A stretch of DNA of 36,170 nt, taken from contig JAAYCU010000008.1 in NCBI GenBank assembly GCA_012729595.1, positions 1 through 36,170 on the forward strand, written 5' to 3'. The stretch comes from Phycisphaerales bacterium (GTDB lineage: Bacteria > Planctomycetota > Phycisphaerae > UBA1845 > PWPN01). Positions 1 to 7,585 of the stretch are shown here, piece by piece. How positions within the stretch are numbered: the first letter of the stretch is position 1; each line of letters opens with the position of its first letter. The notes below the pieces were generated by a model. That model was given only the letters and a program-made list of their open reading frames with translations, had not been told where the DNA came from and searched no databases. The translations under genes and the position numbers were made by a program.

Positions 1-70
1 ACAGGGTGGGTATTTTTTATTTGCCACACGGGTATTCAGGTCTCGCTTGGGGCTCCCGAATATCATATGA

Positions 71-105
71 AAGGCCGGGTCCGAACACCTGTCGGACCCG
101 GCCTT
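71..105 (-). terminator. Strong hairpin, probable terminator of the Cys-rich gene
   Basis: A perfect 14-bp inverted repeat (71-84 with 92-105) encloses a 7-base loop. It lies about 70 bases past the stop of the minus-strand cysteine-rich gene. Short T-runs follow the stem on both strands (four T on plus, three on minus), so it may end transcription in both directions. A plus-strand gene lying to the left of the window could equally own it. Confidence 0.6.
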
Positions 106-174
106 TTATTAATCATAGACTATCCGCTGCTATGGCATAACCCATGGCAGCTTTATCCAGTATCGCGGTCAGGG

Positions 175-477
175 TTATTTTTTACCCTTGCAACCGCCGC
201 GATCCCCACAACGGGGCTTCTCGCAGCCTTCGCTCTTCGCGGAAATATCGCGAAGCTCGCAACCCGCGCCCTTCTTGGGGCAGGGGCATTCGTCGCCGCA
301 TTGACACTTGTCACCGCATTGACATTTGTCGACGCAGGGGCATTGATCGCCGCAAGGACAATTCACGCACATTTTGTCGGCTTTGGCATCATCCGTTGCG
401 TACCCAGTCGAAAGGGCTGGTACCAGAAATGCCGCAACCGCCACAATAGCCAATCCTATCAGTACTCTACGCTTCAT
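175..477 (-). CDS. Small exported cysteine-rich protein
   Basis: This 100-residue protein begins with a typical Sec signal peptide (MKRRVLIGLAIVAVAAFLV) cut near ALSTGYA. A dense block of cysteines follows, built on a repeated C-x-C-G-D/V-x-C pattern with Asp/Glu/Lys between the cysteines, and the tail is basic and Gly/Lys-rich. The start at 477 is preferred over an upstream in-frame start at 558 because a GAGGAG ribosome site sits about 8 bases before it and it opens the signal peptide. Such Cys spacing suits thiolate metal binding, as in metallothionein-like or copper-binding exported proteins, but I recognise no named family. The next upstream gene is also exported and Cys-rich. Metal binding in the envelope is inference. 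Confidence 0.75.
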   Translation of the reverse strand: MKRRVLIGLAIVAVAAFLVPALSTGYATDDAKADKMCVNCPCGDQCPCVDKCQCGDKCQCGDECPCPKKGAGCELRDISAKSEGCEKPRCGDRGGCKGKK

Positions 478-589
478 GTTTATTACTCCTCGTACGTTAA
501 GCAAGATTATAAACGAACAGACAATCCGTCGATGACAGTCACTATCAGGAGTGACCAAGTGATTACACTGCGAATTGGTCCAGTATATC

Positions 590-1009
590 TCACTTCAACC
601 AGACCGCCAGCATAGCTTGTCTGGTGGAATGCGTACTCCAAGGCCAGCTCCATGGCGCATCCAGTAGATCCGCGGAACCGGTCGAGGTAGTTTCCAGTCC
701 ACCGGTTTCGACCAATGCACACCATAAAGCTGTATTGTCGGGTAACAGACGCTGCTGACGAACAACAATATAAGGTTGGTCGGCTGCGCGTTTGGATATG
801 CAGGGGCACGCTGGGACTGAGTTCTCTTCTGATTCCTTCGTTGTGCAAGCACAGCAACCGGAAGGCACCGGCTCTTGGGCCAACAATCGCTGAGCAGCTT
901 CGCGGCCATAGGCGAAAGCCGTCGCCTCCGCGGCGGCGCATAAACAGATTCCCCAAGGAACTAATCCCTGAAGCACTATGCACAGGATGGCAACACCTTT
1001 GGAAATCAT
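590..1009 (-). CDS. Exported hypothetical protein with Cys cluster
   Basis: A 139-residue protein of unknown function. Residues 1-30 form a hydrophobic signal peptide (GVAILCIVLQGLVPWGICL) with cleavage likely after the CAAAEA stretch. The mature part has a local CCAC motif and, about 16 residues later, a C-P-C pair separated from it by an acidic Glu-rich segment, which could form a small metal or disulfide site. The C-terminal half is Trp-rich and unremarkable. No clear Shine-Dalgarno site precedes the start. A TATACT hexamer lies only some 15 bases upstream, so the message might have a very short leader. It lies 112 bases upstream of the 175-477 gene on the same strand and may share its role. 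Confidence 0.6.
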   Translation of the reverse strand: MISKGVAILCIVLQGLVPWGICLCAAAEATAFAYGREAAQRLLAQEPVPSGCCACTTKESEENSVPACPCISKRAADQPYIVVRQQRLLPDNTALWCALVETGGLETTSTGSADLLDAPWSWPWSTHSTRQAMLAVWLK

Positions 1010-1086
1010 CTTGATTTATTCTAGTATACCATACACCACGAAACAATCCTTTATATACACTCTATACGGTCGAAAAGGTGTGCATT

Positions 1087-2334
1087 CTAGTCCGTTTTAT
1101 AGGAGCCAGGGTCATGTTCGTTTCTGAGGCGCGCCCTGATCTCGGCAGCCAGCGATTCTGGGGCGGTAAGATCCGATTGATGTATAAACCATCCCGGCGA
1201 TTCGCGCTTGAAAAGATAATGGCTGACCAGCCAGATATGTTCGCTACGTAGGCGTAGGCTGCTTTCGTCCACGGCATCGGCCGCTACGGCCAAGGGACCG
1301 GCTATCGCTGCCGACCACTCGGCCGTCGCCCGGTCCAGATCCTTGAGGGCCACCGCTTCGCCCGGCGTGATCCACCCTTTGCGGATGAAAAACGGCTTGA
1401 CCCGACGGCGGCCGCCGACCCGTTGCACTACGAGATAATTAAAATCCTTTACCGGTCTAACGTATCGGTAGGACTCCTGTACCATCTCGCGGGCGCGCAG
1501 CAGAATTTGCTTGAAATGCCCCGCATACTCGTATTCCTGCCGGGTGGCCGCCGAGGCCATACGGGCCTGCCAGTCGCTCAGTTGTTCAGCTCGTTGGCCG
1601 CTGGCGAATGCCCACGCCGCCCGCACCATTTCCCGATAAAGCGCCATCGGCAGTGAGCCATCGCACGGAGCCGGGCATTTGCCCATCTCGAAATACGCGC
1701 AGGCCTGTCCGTGCGGCGTCTTTTCCAAAATGTACTCATACCGGCAGAGATCGAATATATCCTGCAAAACCTGCACGAACCGGTTTGCCGCGGCCTGCGT
1801 CGGGAACGGCCCCAGGTCGTGGCTGCACGGGTCTATCAACCATGTGCCCACCGAAAAACGCGGGATCGCCGATGCCGGGTCCGCATGTATAAACCATGCC
1901 GGACCGAACGCCAGGTTTGCCAGATACTCTTTCGGGATCAGTTCGCGGGCGATACGCAGGTATTCATAGTTCAGCTCAAACGGCGAGTCCGCTCGTTTCC
2001 AGCGAATTCGGCGAACGATCTCGTGCAGGTTCAAGCGCAGGCGGGATCGCCGCGGATGTCCGGAGTCCGATCCCTCGGTTGGCTCGGCCAGCTCGGCCGT
2101 CGCTTCCAACAGCCGGTGCCCCAATGCCCGGCGCATATCCGCCGCCGAGGACAGCAGGATCACCCGATCGGCTTCGTCGGTTAGCAGGTAGACCCCTCCG
2201 CAACCGGGGAAACGCCGTTCGGAATCGCGGACATCTTTTCCGCCAGTGGAAGAACTCTCCACCGCCACCACTTCCGGCCGATCGGTCGGAAACGGATACG
2301 TCATCTGTTCGTCGAAAAGGTCATCTCGCGGCAT
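1087..2334 (-). CDS. UvrC N-terminal-half-like protein (no RNase H-like domain)
   Basis: A 415-residue protein resembling the N-terminal part of excinuclease subunit UvrC. Residues 44-75 look like a degenerate GIY-YIG domain: the GVY is kept, but the usual Y-x-G-K is replaced by LLSSAA. Residues 197-224 carry four cysteines spaced C-x14-C-x7-C-x3-C, close to the iron-sulfur cysteines of UvrC (C-x11-C-x7-C-x3-C as I recall it for E. coli). Residues 255-285 resemble the UVR (UvrB-binding) helix. The C-terminal endonuclease and helix-hairpin-helix domains of true UvrC (about 600 residues) are absent, so it cannot replace UvrC. Its product may bind UvrB or DNA without cutting. No good ribosome site fixes the start; Met11 is an alternative. 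Confidence 0.75.
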   Translation of the reverse strand: MPRDDLFDEQMTYPFPTDRPEVVAVESSSTGGKDVRDSERRFPGCGGVYLLTDEADRVILLSSAADMRRALGHRLLEATAELAEPTEGSDSGHPRRSRLRLNLHEIVRRIRWKRADSPFELNYEYLRIARELIPKEYLANLAFGPAWFIHADPASAIPRFSVGTWLIDPCSHDLGPFPTQAAANRFVQVLQDIFDLCRYEYILEKTPHGQACAYFEMGKCPAPCDGSLPMALYREMVRAAWAFASGQRAEQLSDWQARMASAATRQEYEYAGHFKQILLRAREMVQESYRYVRPVKDFNYLVVQRVGGRRRVKPFFIRKGWITPGEAVALKDLDRATAEWSAAIAGPLAVAADAVDESSLRLRSEHIWLVSHYLFKRESPGWFIHQSDLTAPESLAAEIRARLRNEHDPGSYKTD

Positions 2335-2403
2335 GGTGGTAGTCTACCATTGTTCCATGACCGCTTGCCAACCCCCGGTGGCCGGGTTAATCTGTAAAGC
2401 ATC

Positions 2404-2595
2404 ATGACCGAGAAAAATACATCATCGTCCGTCGCGTCTTTCGCGCAGGGTCGATCCATCTGGGATAACGATCTCCCCGCCGGCGATTCTCCGCCGCTGC
2501 CCCGCTGGCCGCTGATCGCCTCCATAGTTGTTTACTGTCTCTGGATGGTGTTTCTGATCGCCATGTTGATCGTTCGCCTGACTTATACCGGATGA
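2404..2595 (+). CDS. Small single-pass membrane protein
   Basis: A 63-residue protein with a polar N-terminus (1-33) and one clear transmembrane helix (about 36-58, LIASIVVYCLWMVFLIAML), ending in a short tail. It is divergent from the UvrC-like gene, with starts 69 bases apart, and lies 25 bases before the glycosyltransferase-like gene, so cotranscription with that gene is likely. No strong ribosome site is seen. The function is unknown. The coherent helix and tight spacing favour a real gene, but a protein this short cannot be confirmed from one sequence. Confidence 0.55.
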   Translation: MTEKNTSSSVASFAQGRSIWDNDLPAGDSPPLPRWPLIASIVVYCLWMVFLIAMLIVRLTYTG

Positions 2596-2620
2596 ATTCC
2601 CCGATGTCTCCGATCCGCCC

Positions 2621-4486
2621 ATGAACCTGACCAGCCCAGTCACGCTTGTGCCGGATGTCCTCGAACGCAATCTTGCCGCCCTTCGCCGACACGATCCCGA
2701 CTTGGCCGAGCGCATTATCCTTCTGCGACAGGAAACCTTTGCCGCCGACCATCCGCCGGTCCCGATCGCGACTCGCGATGGTCGAATCAACTTTCGTTTT
2801 CATAGCCCGGACCAGGCCGATCGCTGGTTTGGACGCACTTCCATTCCATCGGTGCGCGCCGAGGCGGTATTGGCCAGATTCGATGCCGGGCAGGGCAACG
2901 TGTTTATTGCCGGGCTCGGCGAAGGTTCAGAAGTGCTGCTGCTCAGTCAGCGGTTGGGAATACATCGGGCCATTTTCGTTTGGGAAGAAGACCCGCGGAC
3001 GATTATGTTAGCTCTGCATCTGCATGACTACGCTCAGGCCCTGGCCCAGGAGCGAGTCGTTTTTATAACTGGCCCATTGACAGAGTTGAGCCACGCTCTG
3101 GCAACCTGGCTGAAACGGCATCCAGGGCACCTTTGCCCCAATCGTCTCATGCTTTGGCCCTGGCAGATTCCCTTGGACCTCGCCGACGTGCAAGCCGCTG
3201 TCGAATCCGCTCATGCCCATTGCGATCAGCAACGCCAGCAAGCCCTCCAGGAGTTCCAAGAGCGTATGGCGGCTTTGCCTGTCGTTGCATGGGATGATGC
3301 GTCGGCCCATATCGCCTTGCTTGCGAACCGGTCGGATCCGGAAACCTGGTTCATGGTGGATGCTTTGGCGAAAGGGGCTTTGGACTCAGGATGGTCATCG
3401 GTTACCGTTGATATTCGCGGGCCGGGTGACGTATATCCGCTGGCCCGTGCTGAGAAATTGACTGATTCGCGGACGCGATTGCCGGCTCTGGCCCTTCTGA
3501 TGGATATTCATCGCCATGAAGTCGGGGCCTTTCTGCCGGAAAAAATACCGACGGTTACCTGGCTCTCCTCTCGGGCACGGGGCAAGGATTTACATCCCGA
3601 GCGGCTGGCAATAACTGATACCGTAGCTGTTACCAGCCCCTATCTGAGAGACGACTTGCTCCAGAAGGGGGTCAGTGATCGGCGAATATTCGTCATTCCG
3701 CCGCCCTGCCTGGTAGCTCTTGAAAACTCCCAGGCCGATCACATTGAAGAACGACCTATCGATGTGGCCATCTTTGCCGATCTTGGACCAACTGATGCCG
3801 CCGTCTTCGGTTTCACCCTGACGACCCCGAGGAATATCTGGAACTCTGTAGTCGATATGCTTGGTACTCAGATCGAGGCATACAATGGCCAGCCGGGTAG
3901 AATAGAAGCCTTGTTGAGCAGGGCAGAGGATATATTGCGGGTTCGCATCGAGGATGAGCTATTACGGAAGTCGATGGTCGAATCCTTGGAACACTGGGTT
4001 GCCCCCAGACTACTCTGGAAGCATATCGTCCAAGGCCTTATAGAAGCGGATATTGCGATTCATATACATGGTGCGGGTTGGCCGAGGCAGACCGCTGCCC
4101 ATATACATCCACCGGCAACACTGGAACAACAGGTGGCGGTTTTGCGTCAATCAAAATTATTGGTGCATGCTGACCTGAACGGGGCGGTCTCTGCGACGGC
4201 GATGTTGGCCGCCGGCAATGGCGCAGTTCTTGTTGCCCGGTTACATCCAAGAGATGGAGATCCGGGTGGATTGGGAACCTTGCTTAAAAATAACGAAGAA
4301 ATGGTCGGTTTTTCGCATGTTCGCGATATGATACATACGATCCGTCGCCTGTTACGCAACGACGCCAAACGTGAGAAAATTGCCGTGAATGCGATACATC
4401 GCTGCCAGACCGAGCATTTGCCGGCAGACCGCCTGAAACAGGCTACAATTGCCGCAACTTCATTTTTTCGGTTTTTGAACCCCTGA
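2621..4486 (+). CDS. Putative glycosyltransferase, Maf/CgeB-like
   Basis: A 621-residue soluble protein. Residues about 90-150 contain a glycine motif (GLGEGSEV) followed by hydrophobic strand, acidic turn (WEEDP) and another strand ending in FITG. This resembles the N-terminal domain of the motility-associated factor (Maf, DUF115) glycosyltransferases. The C-terminal half (about 230-615) has alternating strands and helices ending in the late part of a GT-B fold: HIHGAGW, a LLVHADLNG segment, and a Gly/Ala-rich helix before a Leu/Arg-rich tail, as in CgeB-like or group 1 glycosyltransferases. Acceptor and sugar are unknown. No flagellar genes are nearby, so protein or surface glycan modification is only inferred. 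It starts 25 bases after the small membrane gene. Confidence 0.5.
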   Translation: MNLTSPVTLVPDVLERNLAALRRHDPDLAERIILLRQETFAADHPPVPIATRDGRINFRFHSPDQADRWFGRTSIPSVRAEAVLARFDAGQGNVFIAGLGEGSEVLLLSQRLGIHRAIFVWEEDPRTIMLALHLHDYAQALAQERVVFITGPLTELSHALATWLKRHPGHLCPNRLMLWPWQIPLDLADVQAAVESAHAHCDQQRQQALQEFQERMAALPVVAWDDASAHIALLANRSDPETWFMVDALAKGALDSGWSSVTVDIRGPGDVYPLARAEKLTDSRTRLPALALLMDIHRHEVGAFLPEKIPTVTWLSSRARGKDLHPERLAITDTVAVTSPYLRDDLLQKGVSDRRIFVIPPPCLVALENSQADHIEERPIDVAIFADLGPTDAAVFGFTLTTPRNIWNSVVDMLGTQIEAYNGQPGRIEALLSRAEDILRVRIEDELLRKSMVESLEHWVAPRLLWKHIVQGLIEADIAIHIHGAGWPRQTAAHIHPPATLEQQVAVLRQSKLLVHADLNGAVSATAMLAAGNGAVLVARLHPRDGDPGGLGTLLKNNEEMVGFSHVRDMIHTIRRLLRNDAKREKIAVNAIHRCQTEHLPADRLKQATIAATSFFRFLNP

Positions 4487-4592
4487 CCTAAGTTATGGGA
4501 CTATAAGGATTTGCAATACCTTTCAGGTCCGGTAAAGTTTTGCGCCTCTACCGACCGATAAAAGCGCCATAATGAGCATTGTTGTTGGGATA

Positions 4593-4616
4593 GTTAGCGC
4601 GCTATGCGCAGTTAAC
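4593..4616. promoter_or_regulatory. Small inverted repeat upstream of parA-like gene
   Basis: GTTAGCGC (4593-4600) can pair with GCGC (4606-4609) plus TAAC (4613-4616), leaving a 5-base loop and a 3-base bulge. It lies about 30 bases before the ATG of the ParA-like gene. ParA proteins often repress their own genes, so an operator is possible, but nothing else supports this. Confidence 0.2.
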
Positions 4617-4645
4617 CGTTCATTTCGTGGAAGGTTGCGACCATC

Positions 4646-5857
4646 ATGAGAACCATCGCCGTCGCCAATCAGAAGGGCGGATGTGGCAAAACCACCGTTA
4701 GTATCAACCTTGCCGCCTGTTTGGCGCGCGAAGGGCGACGTACACTACTGGTGGACATGGACCCTCAGGGGCATTGCGCCTTGGGGCTTGCCGTTCCGGA
4801 AGATCAAATCGAGGTCAGCATTTACGATGTGCTCGTATATCGGAATAATGGTGACCGGGTGGATATCGGACGCAGTATCTGGCAGATTACCGCCAACTTC
4901 GATTTGGCCCCCTCGACGACCAAGCTGGCGGAATTCGAGCCGATGCAGCAGTCTTTATCGGACTGGGAAGAGCGGCTGGCTGACGCTTTGTCTACGGTGG
5001 CCGGAAAATACGATTTCGCCGTCATCGACTGTCCGCCGCACATCGGTACCTTGACCCATAATGCTCTCTATGCCGCCAGCGAGGTAATTATTCCGGTGGA
5101 TACCGGATATTTCTCCTTGCAGGGGCTGAGCAAGCAACTGGAAACCATCGAATCGCTGCGCTCCCGGCGGGACAATCCCTTGGATGTGCGGGTTCTGGCC
5201 AATCTTTATGACGTGCGCACCAAGCTTGGTCGAGAGATACTGAACGAGCTGAAACGCAAGTTTGGGCCGCTCATGAGCCATACCTTCATCAATTTCAACA
5301 CCAAGTTGCGTGAAGGGGCCAGTTTCGGGCAGCCGATCACCGAATACGATCCCGGCAGTATGGGCTTCCGCGATTTTGTCCGTCTAGCTCGCGAGCTGAT
5401 TTCCTCTGGCGGGCCGGACATGGTGCCTACTACCTTATTACGTCAGGCCGACGAACTGGCCGAGCAGGCCGAACGCCTGTTGGCCACTACCAAGCCCCTC
5501 TTCGCCAATAACAAGAACCTTGATGAGGGCGAGCCTCCACCGGCCACCCCAGAGGAAATCCAACAGAAAATAGACGAGATCTACGGTGTGCATGCCACTA
5601 ATGATGGTGTGCTGTTCGTGACCGATGCTCCAGGGGCCGGCAGCGTGCACTTGGCTGGCGATTTCAACAACTGGTCTCCGGAAGCGACCCCGATGATGCG
5701 GACTAATGAGAACGCCTTCAAGGCCTTGCTACCCCTGGCCCCGGGTCGGTATTGTTATCGGCTGGTGGTCGATGGGCAATGGCTCAACGATCCGCACAAT
5801 AACTACGTCGAGTCGAACCCCTTTGGCGAACTAAACTCCGTAGTAGAAGTTCATTAA
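4646..5857 (+). CDS. ParA-family ATPase fused to a glycogen-binding (CBM48) domain
   Basis: A 403-residue two-domain protein. Residues 1-260 form a ParA/MinD-type ATPase with a deviant Walker A (KGGCGKTT, 10-17, including the signature Lys10), Walker A' (DMDPQG, 38-42) and Walker B (VIDCPP, Asp128). Residues 262-315 form an Ala/Glu-rich helical linker. Residues about 316-403 match the AMPK-beta/CBM48 glycogen-binding fold: VHLAGDFNNWSP, then PGRYCYRLVVDGQW, LNDP and N-x-VVEVH, with both sugar-stacking tryptophans present. No ParB gene or parS-like site is adjacent. ParA proteins move or place cargo on the nucleoid. The fusion suggests glycogen or another alpha-glucan as cargo, which is inference. 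Its stop abuts the stop of the opposite-strand hydrolase. Confidence 0.9.
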   Translation: MRTIAVANQKGGCGKTTVSINLAACLAREGRRTLLVDMDPQGHCALGLAVPEDQIEVSIYDVLVYRNNGDRVDIGRSIWQITANFDLAPSTTKLAEFEPMQQSLSDWEERLADALSTVAGKYDFAVIDCPPHIGTLTHNALYAASEVIIPVDTGYFSLQGLSKQLETIESLRSRRDNPLDVRVLANLYDVRTKLGREILNELKRKFGPLMSHTFINFNTKLREGASFGQPITEYDPGSMGFRDFVRLARELISSGGPDMVPTTLLRQADELAEQAERLLATTKPLFANNKNLDEGEPPPATPEEIQQKIDEIYGVHATNDGVLFVTDAPGAGSVHLAGDFNNWSPEATPMMRTNENAFKALLPLAPGRYCYRLVVDGQWLNDPHNNYVESNPFGELNSVVEVH

Positions 5858-6733
5858 TCATTCCTGCTGTCCACTTTCGCTTCTCATGGACCGACGGGGT
5901 CGGTCCATCAGGACGGTTATCCGCTCGAGGTCCGTCTTCGGGAGTACTTGTTCCAACATCCGTTTGCTTTCCCTGATCCCAGTGCGTCGTGTCAGATGGA
6001 ACAATACCACGTTCGGGCTGCGAACCCGGCCCATCAGTTCGGGAAAATCGCGCAGGTGGGTATGTTGCCCCTTGCGGGCTCGCTCGAGGTGGTCTTCGTC
6101 GATAAACGTGCATTCGACCAAGAGCACTTCCGCGTTACGTACGAAGTCGTGCTCGAGATAGTTGCCCAACGCGGAGTCGGCACAGTATGCCACGCGGGGT
6201 ATCTCCAACCGGTTTTCCACGGGAATGTTCTGCTTTTTGAGTTCCACGATTTGTTGGCCGGAAAGGTCGGCATACTCGGGTTTAAGCTTTTTACGCACTT
6301 CGATTATGGAGAAACCCAGGGTGGGGCCTGGATGGCGGACGCGAAATGGCCGAATAACCAGGCCTCGGTGTACCGTGAAATCCTCGCCCTCATCCACGCC
6401 TATGAACCGGAACGGGGAGACATGCCCCTCGATACGTCCCCAGACCTGCATCAGGTCTTCCAGTGGCCTGACCAGCTTATGATGGACCAAGGCGCAGCCG
6501 TTGTTAATACCCTGAAAATTGCGTTGCGAGAAGTAATAGGCGATGCCCGCGGAGTGATCCATGTGCCCATGAGATAAGCAGATATGGTCGACATGGACCG
6601 CTTCCCGGGGGGCTCGGCCGATATCGAAAGCCACATTCAGATCGGGGAGGACAATGACCGTTTCTTCCCCGGCCAGGCTGAATCCCTGGATCCGGACCTC
6701 TCCGACCGTCTTTTCAGTTAATCTGGAAGCCAT
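5858..6733 (-). CDS. RNase Z-like metallo-beta-lactamase hydrolase
   Basis: A 291-residue metallo-beta-lactamase-fold protein. The metal motif HGHMDH lies at residues 55-60. Downstream are further likely ligands: RHPG, YCADS (the Asp position), an acidic ECTFIDEDH stretch, H-T-H-L and FHLTRR. Order and spacing resemble ribonuclease Z and its relatives rather than class B lactamases, so tRNA 3'-end processing or another phosphodiesterase role is likely. I choose Met at 6733. A longer frame runs to 6898, but its extra 55 residues look like translated promoter DNA and would end 3 bases from the nrdR start. The gene is divergent from nrdR and convergent with the ParA fusion, with no gap between the stops. 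Confidence 0.8.
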   Translation of the reverse strand: MASRLTEKTVGEVRIQGFSLAGEETVIVLPDLNVAFDIGRAPREAVHVDHICLSHGHMDHSAGIAYYFSQRNFQGINNGCALVHHKLVRPLEDLMQVWGRIEGHVSPFRFIGVDEGEDFTVHRGLVIRPFRVRHPGPTLGFSIIEVRKKLKPEYADLSGQQIVELKKQNIPVENRLEIPRVAYCADSALGNYLEHDFVRNAEVLLVECTFIDEDHLERARKGQHTHLRDFPELMGRVRSPNVVLFHLTRRTGIRESKRMLEQVLPKTDLERITVLMDRPRRSMRSESGQQE

Positions 6734-6836
6734 CGCGACACTATCGCCCAAACTGGTTCTTTTGCCAACCCCCGACGCCCGCAAACGAAAAAAAATCGTG
6801 TCCACCTCTATGTCGTAGGAGAATTTACGGTATACT

Positions 6837-6846
6837 CCATATATGG
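6837..6846. promoter_or_regulatory. CCATATATGG palindrome in the nrdR upstream region
   Basis: A perfect 10-bp palindrome sits 55 bases before the nrdR start, directly after a TATACT hexamer (6831-6836) that could be a -10 element. It could be an operator overlapping the start of transcription. No clear -35 hexamer accompanies it, and the full NrdR-box consensus is not evident. Confidence 0.2.
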
Positions 6847-6900
6847 CCCCCCCAAGAAGGATGGGTGCCCGTCTAATAACGTAGCTGGAAGCCGGCAATC

Positions 6901-7398
6901 ATGCGCTGTCCATACTGTACAGAAGGCAATTCCGACAAGGTTATCGACTCACGGTTGAGTGAGGGTGGGTCAGTAATCCGTCGCCGCAGGGTTTGCCAGG
7001 CCTGCAAGAAACGCTTCACAACCAAGGAACGTGTGGAAAACGATGTTAAGTTGATGGTCATCAAAAACGGTGGCGGGCGGGTGCCCTACGATCGCAACAA
7101 AATCCTGGCCGGCATACAGCGGGCCTGTTATAAACGCCCGGTCAACGAGACGGCCATGCTCAGGCTGGTCGAGGAAGTGGAGGACGTGGTTTTCAAGGAG
7201 TACGATCGCGAGGTCAGCAGTAAACAGATCGGCTCCCTGGTCTGCGACCGACTTCGCGACCTGGATCAGATCGCATACGTCCGCTTCGCCAGCGTATACC
7301 GCTCATTCCGCGACCTTGGGGAGCTGATCGACGAGGCCAGGGATGTCATGGATCGCCAGAAAATCCGCAGTCCCGGACAACAGAAACTCTTCGATTAA
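6901..7398 (+). CDS. nrdR: Transcriptional repressor NrdR
   Basis: A 165-residue protein of the usual NrdR size. The N-terminal zinc ribbon has CPYC (Cys3/Cys6) and C-x2-C (Cys32/Cys35), with the family's VIDSR and GGSVIRRRR stretches between them and CKKRFTTKE after. Residues about 49-139 form the ATP-cone, beginning VIKNGGGRVPYDRNKI. In other bacteria NrdR senses ATP/dATP and represses ribonucleotide reductase genes. No nrd gene lies in this window, so the targets are elsewhere. A GGAAG ribosome site precedes the ATG. Identification is essentially certain. Confidence 0.97.
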   Translation: MRCPYCTEGNSDKVIDSRLSEGGSVIRRRRVCQACKKRFTTKERVENDVKLMVIKNGGGRVPYDRNKILAGIQRACYKRPVNETAMLRLVEEVEDVVFKEYDREVSSKQIGSLVCDRLRDLDQIAYVRFASVYRSFRDLGELIDEARDVMDRQKIRSPGQQKLFD

Positions 7399-7585
7399 CA
7401 TGTTCCGCCGTCGGGATGCCGGTGGCTCGGCGTAGCCCTTCAAGAACTCTTGCCATCAATTCCACGCAACCGATTAAGCCGCGCAATTGCCTTTTGGACA
7501 GTGTGCATGACCGGTCGGGTTGTGGACACATTTCCGGCGTTGGCCGTGGTCCTGGCACGCAAGACCCGTTTTCGAAGCGATCCGC

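Noticed and set aside
6734-6898. N-terminal extension of the RNase Z-like protein to 6898
   Set aside because: The extra 55 residues look like translated non-coding DNA, the extension would fill the shared promoter region, and it would leave only 2 bases before nrdR. Met at 6733 gives a normal family start.
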